Source: Betaproteobacteria bacterium (lineage in GTDB: Bacteria > Pseudomonadota > Gammaproteobacteria > Burkholderiales > SG8-39). Taken from it: a stretch of 64,000 nucleotides of DNA. Location of the stretch: the NCBI GenBank assembly GCA_009693435.1, contig SHXF01000001.1, forward strand, positions 62,001 to 126,000. The letters are read 5' to 3'. Made by a program: the position numbers and the translations under genes. Below the pieces are notes generated by a model that did not search any database, was not told the DNA's origin, and saw only the letters and a program-made list of their open reading frames with translations. How positions within the stretch are numbered: the first letter of the stretch is position 1; every line of letters begins with the position of its first letter. Positions 8,869 to 20,500 of this stretch are shown here, piece after piece.

Positions 8869-11277
8869 ATGGCTGAAGCCAGCTACGTTGTCGATCTGGG
8901 CGACCTGCGTATGGGTGACGTTGACCGGGTGGGTGGGAAGAACGCCTCGCTTGGAGAAATGATTAGCCAGCTTTCCAGGGCGGGAATCCGGGTTCCGGGG
9001 GGATTTGCAACCACTGCTGACGCCTATCGCACCTTTCTTGCGCATGACGGACTCAAGGATCGAATCGAAGAGCGCCTGCGCACGCTCGATCCTGAGGATG
9101 TGACCGCGCTCGCCAATTGCGGAGCGGAAATTCGTGAATGGATCGTTGCCACACCGTTTCCGGCGCGCCTCGCAGACGAGATCGCATCGTGTTATCGCTC
9201 CCTCGCGAACAAGGAAGGAGACGCGTGCGCCGTTGCGGTAAGGTCAAGTGCCACTGCAGAAGATCTTCCGGATGCGTCGTTCGCCGGGCAGCAAGAAACC
9301 TTTCTCAACATCCGCGGCCTGGACAACGTGCTGACCGCAATGAAACACGTATTCGCTTCGCTGTACAACGATCGTGCCATCTCGTATCGCGTTCACAAAG
9401 GATTTGAACACGCCGCGGTTGCCTTGTCTGCCGGCGTGCAGCGCATGGTGCGCAGTGACATCGGAGCGAGCGGCGTGCTGTTCACGCTGGACACCGAATC
9501 CGGTTTTGAAGACGTAGTATTTATTACTGCGTCGTGGGGCTTGGGCGAGATGGTGGTTCAAGGTGCAGTTAACCCGGATGAATTCTACGTTCACAAACCA
9601 ATGCTGCGCGCAGGCAAGCCGGCGGTGATCAGACGCAGTCTTGGCTCCAAGCAGCAGAAAATGATCTTTGCCTCCGGAAGTGCTGCCGGGAACTCCGTGG
9701 CAACCGTCGATGTTCCGCAAAAAGACAGTGATCGTTTCTGCCTCAGCGATGCGGATGTTCTCGAACTGGCGCGATTTGCGCTGAAAATAGAAGAGCACTA
9801 CCAGCGTCCGATGGATATCGAATGGGGCCGGGATGGCGTCGATGGCAAGCTGTACATCCTTCAGGCGCGCCCGGAGACGGTGAAGTCTAGAAAAGTTGCG
9901 GGAGGGCAGGCACGCTACCGGTTGAAGGGACGATCGGAAATTCTGGCCAGCGGGCGCGCGATCGGCCAGAAAATCGGGTCCGGCAGCGTGCACGTTGTCA
10001 GAGACGCCTCCGAGATGTCGCGCGTCATGCCTGGTGATGTGCTCGTGACCGACATGACAGACCCCAATTGGGAACCCGTTATGAAACGGGCTGCGGCGAT
10101 CGTCACCAATCGCGGCGGACGAACGTGTCATGCCGCGATCATTGCCCGCGAACTCGGTATTCCGGCGGTCGTCGGATGCGGTGACGCGACTGAAAGTCTC
10201 AAAGACGAGGAGCGCGTCACCGTCTCCTGCGCCGAAGGCGATACCGGCAATATTTATCGCGGCATTCTTGAAGTCGAAATATTGTCCCAGTCCCTGGGCG
10301 AAATGCCCGAATGCCCGGTGAAAATCACCATGAATATCGGCAACCCGCAACTGGCATTCGACTTCCAGAGTCTGCCGAACTGGGGTGTCGGACTCGCCCG
10401 CCTTGAGTTCGTGATCAACAACATGATACGGGTGCATCCGAAAGCAATCATCGACTATCCGGGGCTGCCCGCAGCACTTAAACGAGAGGTCGAACACGCG
10501 GCCCGCGGTTACGCCAATCCGCGGCAATTTTTCATCGACAAGCTGACTGAAGGGATTGCGACGATAGGCGCCGCTTTCTGGCCCAAACCCGTGATTGTTC
10601 GTCTGTCCGACTTCAAGTCGAACGAGTACAAGAAACTGATTGGAGGGGCCAATTATGAGCCGGATGAGGAGAATCCCATGCTCGGGTTTCGTGGCGCTTC
10701 GCGCTATATTTCCGCATCATTTCGCGAGTGCTTTGAACTGGAATGCCTGGCGCTGCGCCAAGTAAGGAACGACCTGGGCTTGATCAACGTGGAAGTCATG
10801 GTGCCGTTCGTGCGCACGCTGACGGAGTGTCGCCAGGTGATCGACTTGCTTGCAAGCAACGGACTGCGGCGGGGCGAAGAGGGCTTGCGCTTGATCATGA
10901 TGTGCGAAGTGCCCTCTAATGCGGTGCTCGCGGATCAGTTCCTGGAATACTTCGACGGATTCTCCATCGGTTCAAATGATCTAACCCAGCTCACACTCGG
11001 CCTGGACCGGGACTCCGGTCTAGTAGCGGAAGGATTCGATGAGCGCGACCCGGCTGTTCAGGCCATGCTCAGGATGGCGATACAAGCTTGTCGAAAGGCG
11101 GGAAAGTATGTTGGTATCTGCGGCCAGGGACCGTCGGATCATCCGGACTTCGCCATGTGGCTGGTCAAGGAAGGGATCGAAAGTCTGTCGCTGAATCCGG
11201 ACACGGTCGCCGAAACCTGGCGTTTGCTGGCGCGGGAAGCGGGAACACCGGGCAGGGCGCCAACAACCGCCTGCTGA
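8869..11277 (+). CDS. ppsA: Phosphoenolpyruvate synthase
   Basis: An 802-residue pyruvate, water dikinase that converts pyruvate and ATP to PEP, AMP and phosphate for gluconeogenesis. The N-terminal ATP-grasp part contains [10 protein letters not shown] and [20 protein letters not shown]. The swivelling domain has the catalytic His in [19 protein letters not shown], with the Thr two residues before it as the PpsR target. The C-terminal PEP/pyruvate domain includes [16 protein letters not shown] and [13 protein letters not shown] chose the ATG at 8869 ([13 protein letters not shown]), which matches the usual N-terminus; the open frame upstream is not needed. It faces ppsR and converges with smpB. 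Confidence 0.97.
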   Translation: MAEASYVVDLGDLRMGDVDRVGGKNASLGEMISQLSRAGIRVPGGFATTADAYRTFLAHDGLKDRIEERLRTLDPEDVTALANCGAEIREWIVATPFPARLADEIASCYRSLANKEGDACAVAVRSSATAEDLPDASFAGQQETFLNIRGLDNVLTAMKHVFASLYNDRAISYRVHKGFEHAAVALSAGVQRMVRSDIGASGVLFTLDTESGFEDVVFITASWGLGEMVVQGAVNPDEFYVHKPMLRAGKPAVIRRSLGSKQQKMIFASGSAAGNSVATVDVPQKDSDRFCLSDADVLELARFALKIEEHYQRPMDIEWGRDGVDGKLYILQARPETVKSRKVAGGQARYRLKGRSEILASGRAIGQKIGSGSVHVVRDASEMSRVMPGDVLVTDMTDPNWEPVMKRAAAIVTNRGGRTCHAAIIARELGIPAVVGCGDATESLKDEERVTVSCAEGDTGNIYRGILEVEILSQSLGEMPECPVKITMNIGNPQLAFDFQSLPNWGVGLARLEFVINNMIRVHPKAIIDYPGLPAALKREVEHAARGYANPRQFFIDKLTEGIATIGAAFWPKPVIVRLSDFKSNEYKKLIGGANYEPDEENPMLGFRGASRYISASFRECFELECLALRQVRNDLGLINVEVMVPFVRTLTECRQVIDLLASNGLRRGEEGLRLIMMCEVPSNAVLADQFLEYFDGFSIGSNDLTQLTLGLDRDSGLVAEGFDERDPAVQAMLRMAIQACRKAGKYVGICGQGPSDHPDFAMWLVKEGIESLSLNPDTVAETWRLLAREAGTPGRAPTTAC

Positions 11278-11321
11278 CCCTTTCGCCCAGGCACGCCACC
11301 GGCTGCCGGTTCCGGGTCAGC
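11273..11321. terminator. Inverted repeat spanning both stop codons of convergent ppsA and smpB
   Basis: GCTGACCC at 11273-11280 and GGGTCAGC at 11314-11321 form an 8-bp inverted repeat, with a smaller CCGGCTGCCGG hairpin between. The TGA of ppsA lies in the left arm and the TGA of smpB, on the other strand, in the right arm. No T run follows, so a terminator role is a guess. Confidence 0.4.
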
Positions 11322-11763
11322 GCTTCGAGCGCAACAGGCGTTGTTGCTCGCGCTGCCACTGTGCCTTCTTCTCCGTTTCCCTCTTGTCATACTGCTTCTT
11401 GCCTTTGGCCAGGCCGACGGCCAGCTTGATGCGTCCCCGCAGGTAGTGAAGATCAAGGGGCACCAGGGTATATCCGGCCCGCTCGACCTTGCCGATCAGT
11501 TTGCGAATCTCCTCGCCATGCAACAGCAATTTGCGCGTCCTCACCGGATCCGGCTGCACGTGGGTCGATGCCGAGGTAAGCGCACTGATGTGCGCGCCAA
11601 TCAGATAGAGTTCTTCTCCCTTCACCACCACGTAGGCCTCTTTCAACTGCGCACGCCCTGCGCGGATCGATTTGACCTCCCAGCCTTCCAGGACGATGCC
11701 GGCCTCGAAGCGCTCTTCGATGAAGTAGTCGTGCGACGCCTTGCGGTTCTCGGCGATGGTCAT
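11317..11763 (-). CDS. smpB: SsrA-binding protein SmpB
   Basis: The 148-residue protein brings tmRNA to stalled ribosomes in trans-translation. It has the typical start [22 protein letters not shown], the OB-fold core with [19 protein letters not shown] and the basic C-terminal tail beginning [12 protein letters not shown] that occupies the mRNA channel. Length is typical. It is divergent from ratA, an arrangement common in proteobacteria, and shares with it a small promoter region. Confidence 0.97.
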   Translation of the reverse strand: MTIAENRKASHDYFIEERFEAGIVLEGWEVKSIRAGRAQLKEAYVVVKGEELYLIGAHISALTSASTHVQPDPVRTRKLLLHGEEIRKLIGKVERAGYTLVPLDLHYLRGRIKLAVGLAKGKKQYDKRETEKKAQWQREQQRLLRSKR

Positions 11764-11779
11764 GGGGATGGCACGACGT

Positions 11780-11796
11780 TAGAATGCGCGATTCTA
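11780..11796. promoter_or_regulatory. Symmetric -10-like element between smpB and ratA
   Basis: TAGAAT-5 bases-ATTCTA is an inverted repeat, so each strand reads TAGAAT, a good -10 hexamer, pointing toward ratA on the plus strand and smpB on the minus strand. No clear -35 was found for either side, so this is a suggestion. Confidence 0.4.
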
Positions 11797-11825
11797 GCAA
11801 CCGCCGGGTCCGGCGCGGGGATCAA

Positions 11826-12263
11826 GTGGCAGTGGTTGAACGCTCGGTCCTCGTTGGCCATAGTGCTGAAAGAATGTACTCGCTCGTTGAGCATGTGGAA
11901 GCCTATCCGCAATTTCTGCCATGGTGCAGCGGCGCGGACGTTTCGTTGCGCGAGCCCGGCCGCACTGTGGCCACGATCCACGTGAACTACCACGGAGTGC
12001 GACAGCGCTTCAGCACCGAGAACCTCAATGAAGACGGCCGTCGCATCATCATTCGGCTTCTGTCCGGACCATTCCGCGAACTTGACGGGTTGTGGCGGTT
12101 TTCGGCGCTAGCCGCTGATGCATCCAAGGTAGAGTTTACTTTGCGCTATGAGATTTCGAACCGGATTCTGGAGACGCTCATCGGACCGGTGTTCAACCAT
12201 ATCGCCAACACTTTCGTGGAGGCATTCGTGCAGCGCGCGGATCAACTCTACGGCGCCACTTGA
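11826..12263 (+). CDS. ratA: RatA/Coq10 START-like lipid-binding protein
   Basis: About 145 residues of the polyketide cyclase/START fold. The start VAVVERSVLVGHSAERMYSLVEHVEAYPQFLPWC is characteristic of the family called RatA in E. coli (named for inhibiting 70S formation) and related to Coq10, a ubiquinone chaperone. I use the GTG at 11826 because it aligns with family N-termini and has GGGG upstream; an ATG 14 codons earlier is also open. It overlaps ratB by four bases. Which of the two proposed functions applies cannot be decided from sequence. Confidence 0.88.
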   Translation: MAVVERSVLVGHSAERMYSLVEHVEAYPQFLPWCSGADVSLREPGRTVATIHVNYHGVRQRFSTENLNEDGRRIIIRLLSGPFRELDGLWRFSALAADASKVEFTLRYEISNRILETLIGPVFNHIANTFVEAFVQRADQLYGAT

Positions 12264-12556
12264 GCGGACTGGTTCGCGCCACCGTCGTGTTCGCGCTACC
12301 GGAAAGCCAGGTGGTTCGCGACGTTGCCATACCGCGCGGGGTCAGCGTGCATGCTGCGATCATTGCCAGCGGCATTCTGGAGAACTATCCGAATATCAAC
12401 CTTGTGCGAAACCGCGTGGGCATCCGCGGAAAGTTGGCTACGCTGGAATCGCCCGTCGAAGACGGCGACAGAATCGAGATTTATCGGCCGCTTGCCATGG
12501 ATCCCAAGCAGGCCCGTCGCAGGCGGGCAGCGGCCGCAAAGGGCAATCGCCGCTGA
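12260..12556 (+). CDS. ratB: RnfH/RatB ubiquitin-like protein
   Basis: A 98-residue beta-grasp protein of the RnfH family (UPF0125), recognised by VRATVVFALPESQVVRDVAIP and IEIYRPLAMDPKQARRRRA at the C-terminus. Its molecular role is not established; it is regularly paired with ratA. The TTG start overlaps the ratA stop (TTGA), so translation is probably coupled. Confidence 0.88.
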   Translation: MSGLVRATVVFALPESQVVRDVAIPRGVSVHAAIIASGILENYPNINLVRNRVGIRGKLATLESPVEDGDRIEIYRPLAMDPKQARRRRAAAAKGNRR

Positions 12557-12563
12557 TATGATG

Positions 12564-13055
12564 TCACTTGCATGACTGTTCGACTGTCTTTTGCGCCTTT
12601 TCTTTTTCCAGGGCGATCTGATTATCGTCGAGAAAGGCTCGTTCGCCCTTTTCGTCGAAGCGCGCCTGCCTGCCTCCGGCGTTGAGCCCGGCGAGAGCGC
12701 TGCGTGCCTGCTGGCAGTTCTGTTCCTTCTGCTGTGCCTGCGCAGCGAGTTCCTGTTTCTTCTTCTGGTCTTCCGCCTGATCCTGCTGACGCTTGCGAAA
12801 CGCCTGTTCGGCTTCAGCCGGAGAGCTGGGTCCTTTTGCGGCCGGTGCCCCTTTTGCCGCATCGCCTGCCGAGACAGCGGCGGCCGGAGCGGTGGGGGGC
12901 GGCACGGCCTTGCTTATGGCAGTGGACTTCGTGTTTGCCGGACACGGACTTTGCGTATAGGTCGTTTTTCCGGCGGCATCGACGCATTTGTTCATCTGCG
13001 CGAACGAATTGGCCGAAATTCCCAGCGCAGCCACCAGAACCATCATGCGAATCAC
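12564..13055 (-). CDS. DUF4124-containing secreted protein
   Basis: About 163 residues. The GTG at 13053-13055 follows a GGAGA ribosome site and gives a signal peptide (MMVLVAALGISANSFA, cleavage before QMNK). The mature start MNKCVDAAGKTTYTQSPCP is the DUF4124 pattern with two Cys that probably form a disulfide. An Ala/Pro-rich stretch and then a Gln/Glu/Lys-rich coiled-coil segment follow (about residues 80-125). Function is unknown. It is convergent with ratB and divergent from guaB, a common betaproteobacterial position. The open frame continues upstream into the guaB promoter region, so the longer reading is rejected. Confidence 0.8.
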   Translation of the reverse strand: MIRMMVLVAALGISANSFAQMNKCVDAAGKTTYTQSPCPANTKSTAISKAVPPPTAPAAAVSAGDAAKGAPAAKGPSSPAEAEQAFRKRQQDQAEDQKKKQELAAQAQQKEQNCQQARSALAGLNAGGRQARFDEKGERAFLDDNQIALEKEKAQKTVEQSCK

Positions 13056-13111
13056 GATATTCTCCCGCTTTCTTCTGGTTGACTCTGTGACGCGGACCAT
13101 AATCGCTTTAA

Positions 13112-14659
<1,548 letters not shown>

Positions 14660-14664
14660 CTGCA

Positions 14665-16227
14665 GTGCACGAAAAGATATTAATACTCGATTTCGGCGCG
14701 CAATACTCCCAGTTGATTGCGCGCCGCGTGCGCGAAGCCGGCGTCTACTGCGAACTGCAGCCGTTTGATGTGGACCCCACCTGGCTGCGCCAGTTCGCGC
14801 CCAACGGCATCATCCTGTCCGGTGGCCCGGCGTCAGTCACCGAGGATGAGACGCCCCGCGCGCCGCAAATTGTATTTGAGCTGGGCATCCCCGTCCTTGG
14901 CATTTGCTACGGCATGCAAACCATGGCCGCGCAACTGGGCGGCCAGGTCGAGTCTTTCAAGGCACGCGAGTTCGGCTACGCCGAGGTGCGGGCGCGCGGG
15001 CATTCGAGGCTGTTCAAAGACATCCAGGACAGAGTCAACGAACAAAATCACGGCCTGCTCGATGTCTGGATGAGTCATGGTGATGGCGTCACCGCGCTAC
15101 CGCCGGGATTCAAGCTCATCGCGAGCAATGATTCGACGCCGATCGCGGGCATGGCCGACGAATCCCGCGGATTTTACGGCGTGCAGTTTCATCCCGAAGT
15201 CACCCACACAAAGCAGGGCAAAAGGATACTGGAACGGTTCGTTCACGACATCTGCGGTTGCGGTAACGACTGGAACATGCCGGACTACGTCGACGAAGCC
15301 GTCGCCCGGATTCGCGAACAGGTCGGAGATGACGAAGTTCTGCTCGGCCTCTCTGGAGGCGTGGACTCGTCCGTGGCTGCCGCACTGATACACCGTGCAA
15401 TCGGCTCCCGGCTTACCTGCGTATTCGTCGATACCGGCTTGTTGCGTCTTGACGAGGCCATGCAGGTAATGGAAACATTCGGCCGCAATCTGGGCGTCAA
15501 GGTCGACATGGTCGATGCCAGCGCGCGTTTCATGGATGCACTTTCCGGTGTGGACGATCCCGAAGCGAAACGCAAGATCATCGGCCGTGAATTTGTCGAG
15601 GTGTTCCAGGCTGAATCGGCGAAGCTGAAAAACGTCAAATGGCTGGCCCAGGGGACCATTTATCCCGATGTTATCGAGTCAGCAGGCGCGAAGACGAAGA
15701 AAGCCAATAACATCAAGTCGCACCACAATGTAGGGGGTCTGCCGGACTCGCTGCACCTCAAACTTCTGGAACCGTTGCGCGAGTTGTTCAAGGACGAGGT
15801 GAGGGAACTCGGTCTTGCGCTGGGATTGTCGCGCGACATGGTTTTCCGCCACCCCTTTCCCGGACCGGGTTTGAGCGTGCGCATCCTCGGCGCGGTGAAG
15901 CGCGAGTACGCCGACCTGCTGCGCCGCGCGGATGCGATCTTCATCGAAGAACTGCGCGCCGCAGGCTGGTACGACAAGACGGCGCAGGCCTTTGCCGTGT
16001 TCCTGCCGGTGAAGTCGGTAGGCGTCATGGGCGATGGCCGTACCTACGAGTATGTCGTGGCGCTACGGGCCGTTCAGACCACCGATTTCATGACCGCACA
16101 CTGGGCACACCTGCCGCACGAGTTGCTTGGGAAAGTGTCGAATCGGATCATCAATGAGGTGAGGGGCATTAACCGGGTCGTTTATGACATTTCCGGAAAG
16201 CCGCCGGCGACGATCGAGTGGGAGTAG
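14665..16227 (+). CDS. guaA: GMP synthase (glutamine-hydrolysing)
   Basis: The 520-residue enzyme aminates XMP to GMP. The class I amidotransferase domain has [20 protein letters not shown], the nucleophilic Cys in [15 protein letters not shown] (about residue 85) and the His-Glu pair in [11 protein letters not shown]. The ATP-pyrophosphatase domain has the P-loop [13 protein letters not shown], and the C-terminal dimerisation domain ends PPATIEWE. I chose the GTG at 14665, six bases after guaB; the open frame upstream lies inside guaB. The 3' end of guaA is a known attachment site for genomic islands, and accessory genes follow directly. Confidence 0.97.
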   Translation: MHEKILILDFGAQYSQLIARRVREAGVYCELQPFDVDPTWLRQFAPNGIILSGGPASVTEDETPRAPQIVFELGIPVLGICYGMQTMAAQLGGQVESFKAREFGYAEVRARGHSRLFKDIQDRVNEQNHGLLDVWMSHGDGVTALPPGFKLIASNDSTPIAGMADESRGFYGVQFHPEVTHTKQGKRILERFVHDICGCGNDWNMPDYVDEAVARIREQVGDDEVLLGLSGGVDSSVAAALIHRAIGSRLTCVFVDTGLLRLDEAMQVMETFGRNLGVKVDMVDASARFMDALSGVDDPEAKRKIIGREFVEVFQAESAKLKNVKWLAQGTIYPDVIESAGAKTKKANNIKSHHNVGGLPDSLHLKLLEPLRELFKDEVRELGLALGLSRDMVFRHPFPGPGLSVRILGAVKREYADLLRRADAIFIEELRAAGWYDKTAQAFAVFLPVKSVGVMGDGRTYEYVVALRAVQTTDFMTAHWAHLPHELLGKVSNRIINEVRGINRVVYDISGKPPATIEWE

Positions 16228-16397
16228 GTTTCGGAATCTATCGGCATCTATCAGGGGCTATCGATAGACGGGGGGTGAATACTGGGTACGCCACTGATTC
16301 TTAGCCGTTAAACGGTGGTTCAGAATGCAGAAGAGGATTCGGGGACTATCGCGGTCTATAGGGGAGGTACGCTTCTGAAAGACGGCAAGACTGACGG

Positions 16398-16829
16398 TTA
16401 TTTTGTACCCTCGCGAATAGGGTTGACGGTCTTGATGCCAACAAAGTCTTTCTCGTTGTCAGTGACGACCGCACACTCGTTAACTTCTGCGACCGCTGCG
16501 ATTATCGTGTCGAGCGCGCTTCGGGGGCGGCCCTTCAATTTACCCTCAGCCATGAGCCGTGCCCATACGAGACCGGCTTTCTCGTCGAAGGGGAGCACGC
16601 GTCCGGCGAAGAGGGACTGTGGCCCCTCTGGCCCCACAAACCAGGCATTCAACTGGTCGCGCCGCTTGCCAGCCGGTTTCTCAAGAATCCCACGACGGAT
16701 CTCGGCGACCGTGAGGGAGGCGATGAAGAGATCTTGGTCCGTCCGTTCGCTCATCCATGCGATCAGGGCAGATGACGGCTGCCGCTTCGTGATGTTGCTG
16801 ATAATGTTGGTGTCGAGTAGGTAGCGCAT
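16398..16829 (-). CDS. VapC-like PIN-domain toxin
   Basis: A 143-residue PIN-domain ribonuclease. MRYLLDTNIISN holds the first acidic residue, SLTVAEIRRGI the Glu near residue 43, SALDTIIAAVA the Asp near residue 104 and VVTDNEKDF the last acid, so the acidic metal site looks complete. By family it would cleave tRNA or rRNA when free of its antitoxin. The ATG at 16829 overlaps the antitoxin stop (TGATG); a TTG one codon earlier is also possible. Confidence 0.88.
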   Translation of the reverse strand: MRYLLDTNIISNITKRQPSSALIAWMSERTDQDLFIASLTVAEIRRGILEKPAGKRRDQLNAWFVGPEGPQSLFAGRVLPFDEKAGLVWARLMAEGKLKGRPRSALDTIIAAVAEVNECAVVTDNEKDFVGIKTVNPIREGTK

Positions 16830-17128
16830 CAAATTTCGACCGTACGTCCTTCCTCACGCGGACGGCTCAGATCGAGGTCGGCGCCGACGAGTGGCGAGCG
16901 TCTAAGAGCGGCGAGGATTCCGCCTTTCTTCGAGGGTTCGCCAGTGATAGTTTGGTTGACGGCCACGCGCAGCCTGGAGGCTTCAGGCCCTTTCTCTGCC
17001 AAGCGTCGTGCGAGCGAGCGGATGAGATCCCGATCGACTTCAAGTCCCATCACTTCGAAGCGGGTCAAGCCACGCTCGCTGAGGCGGGAGCGATAGTTCT
17101 GGATAGCACGCTTCTGGGAACTGTTCAC
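16829..17128 (-). CDS. Probable VapB-like antitoxin
   Basis: A 99-residue basic protein upstream of and overlapping the PIN toxin. The middle (GLEVDRDLIRSLARRLAEKG) looks like a helical dimer or DNA-binding segment and the C-terminal part (ADLDLSRPREEGRTVEI) resembles toxin-binding tails. The start is GTG (17126-17128). The assignment rests mainly on position, size and the coupled overlap; no well-known antitoxin motif is obvious. Confidence 0.7.
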   Translation of the reverse strand: MNSSQKRAIQNYRSRLSERGLTRFEVMGLEVDRDLIRSLARRLAEKGPEASRLRVAVNQTITGEPSKKGGILAALRRSPLVGADLDLSRPREEGRTVEI

Positions 17129-17130
17129 AA

Positions 17131-17451
17131 TTGGTTTCCGAGGATATATCCAGTAATATAGCCGGAATAAGGGATCCGATCAACTGGCGTGGTCGGGTTT
17201 TGGACCGCATGCTGCTCGTGTCCCCGCGCATCTTCCGTGAGTTTGCCAAGCACTTCGGCGAAGACGGCGGCAGCCAGGCGAACGCACCCGGCGAGCCGGA
17301 CATCGGGAAATCTATTCAGCGCCACGTCCTGCGGGCAGGCTGGCATCTGCGCGCCGACAAGGGCGTCAATATCCTGACCTGCCAGGTGATGCGCGGGAAC
17401 CGCCCGGCGTCTATCGACATGTATCGGCGGAAAGCGGAACATTTTTACTGA
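17131..17451 (+). pseudogene. Fragment resembling the C-terminus of a MobH/TraI_2-type relaxase
   Basis: A 106-codon open frame. The segment LDRMLLVSPRIFREFAKHFG, then IGKSIQRHVLRAGWHLRADK and GVNILTCQVMRGNR follows the order of the C-terminal domain of integrative-element relaxases: a 'LLVSP-x-IF' strand, a helix, 'x-HxK-x-G-x-NI' and a basic strand. Whole relaxases are several times longer, so only the end is left. It starts with a nominal TTG and has no visible ribosome site, so I treat it as a remnant. The match is by eye and not certain. Confidence 0.5.
17142..17151. promoter_or_regulatory. Palindrome GGATATATCC upstream of the antitoxin
   Basis: A perfect 10-bp palindrome lies 14 bases upstream of the antitoxin start. 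Toxin-antitoxin operons are usually autorepressed at such sites, so it is a candidate operator; short AT-rich palindromes also occur by chance. Confidence 0.35.
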
Positions 17452-17532
17452 AGATTTTCCAGCGCGGTTCTGGACTTGATCAATGTCCGCGCATAGTCGG
17501 GCAGGTTCGCCCCGAGGGCCAGTCCACGGCAT

Positions 17533-20500
17533 TCAAGAAGTCGTCTTCGCGTCCATGCCAGCCGTCCAGTTCCTGAACATTGCTCGATAGGCCGCTTCCA
17601 CCTTGCGCGCGAATCCCGCCTCGTCCATCAGCGGACCGGTTTCCATTTCCGCGCGCAGTCCCGCGCGGAGCGAGGCGAGGCGAGGCAGGTCTGCCGCGAG
17701 TGTTGCGGCAACCTCCACGTACTCGTCCTCGGTGCCGGCGATCCACTCCGGATGCCCCAGTCCCTGCAGAATAGAACTGCCTATGCGCCCCACGCTGGGT
17801 CGCCCGGCAAGGGTGACGAAGGGCACACCCATGTACAAGCTTTCAAATAACGTTGTGCCGGAATTGTGGGGGAAGCAGTCCAGGCCGATGTCGATATTGC
17901 GCAATATCTCCCACGGCGGGCTGTGATAGCCGATTTCCAGCCGTTCCCTGCCAATGCCGTGGGTCGCAAATTTCTCGGCCAAAGCCCCCTGCATGGTCGT
18001 ACTCTTGAAATTCAGGCTGTCGATCACCAGTCGCGCACCGTCCACGCGTTTCAGTAAAGCCGACCACACGCGGATGGTGCGGTGATTGATGCGCACCGCA
18101 CGCGTCAGTGTGCCGAAGGTGACGTACCCGCTCGCAGCGGCCGGCAGCGGATTAATTTCTCCCATGCCCTGGACCCCACGGTAGACGTAGCTTGGTGTTT
18201 CGAGGCGCCAGGGCGTTTCCGAGAAAAGCGCTTCGCTACCGGTGGGGATGCTTGCTTCATCGGCCAATAGGTAATCCATGGCGCTTAATCCGGTCGTGTA
18301 TCCGAACCCCAGCCACGAGAGGGACACCGGCGCCGGCTTCCGGGCGAACGCTAACAAACGATTTCGAGCGTTGTGACCTGCCAGATCCACCAAAATGTCG
18401 ATGCCATCGGCGCGGATGCGTTCGGCCAGCGCCGCGTCGCTCATGCCAACCGTCGGCACCCAATGATCGGCGTACCCCTGGTAACGAGCGGTGACTTCGT
18501 CGCCACGATGCAGTTCAGCGTAGGCGTAGATTTCCACCGCCGCTTTGTCGTGGTGCGCGAGCAGCGGTTCCAGAAAATGCCGGGTCGAATGACGACAGAA
18601 GTCCGGTGAGACATAGCCCACCTTCAGGCGGCGCCGCGTGTCGCGGCTGTTGCCGTGGGCGCACCATGTGCCCCGATGAGGCAGACCAAACTGTTTGTCG
18701 TACTCAAGGTACTCGGCAAAAATTTCTTCGCCGAGCTTGTCCGGATGATAATTGAGGGTGAACAGCAGATTGTTGTGCGCTACGGAGAGATTGGGACTGT
18801 GCTGCAGCGCCCTGCGAAAACTTGCCACTGCGTGATCATGTTGCCCGAGTTCAGCCAGAATATTGCCCAAATTGCTATGTGCTTTGGCGTAGTCAGGCTT
18901 GTTCTGCAGCACCTTGCGATAGCTCGCCGCTGCATGATCAAGCTGCCCGAGGGCTTTCAAGGCATTTCCCAAATTGTATTGGGCCTGTGAGTAATCGGGT
19001 TTGATCTGCAGGGCTTTGCGGTAGCTCGCCGCTGCGTCTTCGAATTTCTCGAGGTCTTTCAAGACATTGCCCAAGTTGTAATGCGCTTCGGCAAAATCTG
19101 GTTCTATCTGCAGCGCCCGGTAGCAGCTTGCAACCGCTAAATCAAGTTTTCCGAGGATTTGCAACGCGATACTCAGGTTGCTGTGGACTTCGGCATCATC
19201 GGGCAAGAGTTCCTCAGCCCTTTGCAAGGCGGGCAGCGCTGCCTTGTCTTGCACTATGAGAGATGCTCCCAACATCTTCCACGCAAATCCCGCATCAGGA
19301 GACTGAACAAGCAGCTGGTTCGCCAGAATTTCAAGTTGCTCATGCTGTCCGGCATTGAACAGCATCAATAGTCGATCACATTCGTTTTGTGGCAGCGATT
19401 GATTTGCTCGACTCTCGATGACGTGCGTGCTTCTGACCCATTTCCCGAACATCTCCAGATAGGCCGCTTCAACCTTGCGGGCGAATCCCGCCTCGTCCAT
19501 CAGTGGGCTGGTTTGCATTGCCCCGCGCAGTCCCGCGCGCAGGGAAGCGAGGGGAGGCAGGTCTGCCGCCAGCGCTGCGGCAATCTCCACGTACTCGTCC
19601 TCGGTGCCGGCGATCCACTCCGGATGTCCCAGTCCGTGCAGGATGGAACTGCCCAGGCGACCCACGCTGGGGCGTCCCGCCAGGGTAACGAAGGGCACGC
19701 CCATGTACAGCATCTCAAACAGCGTGGTGCCGGAATTGTGGGGGAAGCAGTCCAGTCCGATATCGATGCCGCGCAGTACGTCCCAAGGCGGGCTGTGGAA
19801 GCCGATTTCGAGCCGCTCCCGGCGTATCCCGTGCTCCGCAAACTTCTCCGTCAGGGCATCTTGCGTGGCTGCGCTCTGGAAATTCTGACTGTCGATCACC
19901 AGCCGCGCACCGTCTACGCGTTTCAGTAAAGCCGACCACACGCTGATGGTACGGTGGTTGATGCGTACCGCACGGGTGAGGGTGGCGAATGTGATGTACC
20001 CGCGCGCGGCGGCCGGCAACGGACTAACTTGTCCCATACCTTCGGCAGGGCGGTAGGCGCAGCTTGGTGTTTCCAGGCGCCAGGGCATTTCCGAGAAGAG
20101 TGCTTCGCTACCGGTCGGGATGCTCGCTTCCGCGGTCAACAGGTAATCCACTGCGGTGAGTCCGGTGGAATAGCCAAACCCCAGCCAGGACAAGGACACC
20201 GGCGCTGGCTTGCGGGCAAACGCCTGCAGCCGATTGTTGGCAGTGTGCCCCGCCAGATCCACCAGGATGTCAATGCCATCGGCGCGGATGCGCTCGGCCA
20301 GCGCCGCATCGCTCATGCCCACCGTAGGAACCCAATGATCGGCGTACCCCTGGTAACGAGCAGTGACTTCGTCGCCACGAAGCAGTTCGGCGTAGGCGTA
20401 GATTTCCACCGCCGCTTTGTCGTGGTGCGCGAGGAGCGGTTCCAGAAAATGCCGGATCGAATGACGACAGAAGTCCGGTGAGACATACCCCACTTTCAGG

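Larger units (their letters stand above)
16228..17532. mobile_element. Possible island remnant at the guaA 3' end
   Basis: Between guaA and the TPR/GT41 gene lie only a toxin-antitoxin pair and what looks like the C-terminal piece of a conjugative relaxase. The 170 bases before the toxin gene contain degenerate CTATC/GGGACTATCG-like motifs and no gene. I found no integrase and no convincing second copy of the guaA end, so the borders are arbitrary. Confidence 0.35.

Noticed and set aside
9244..10527. Minus-strand open frame of 427 codons over ppsA
   Set aside because: Antisense to conserved PEP synthase motifs, so it is a shadow.
16228..16300. Second copy of the guaA end as an attachment repeat
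   Set aside because: I searched downstream by eye for the ATCGAGTGGGAGTAG end and found no convincing duplicate.
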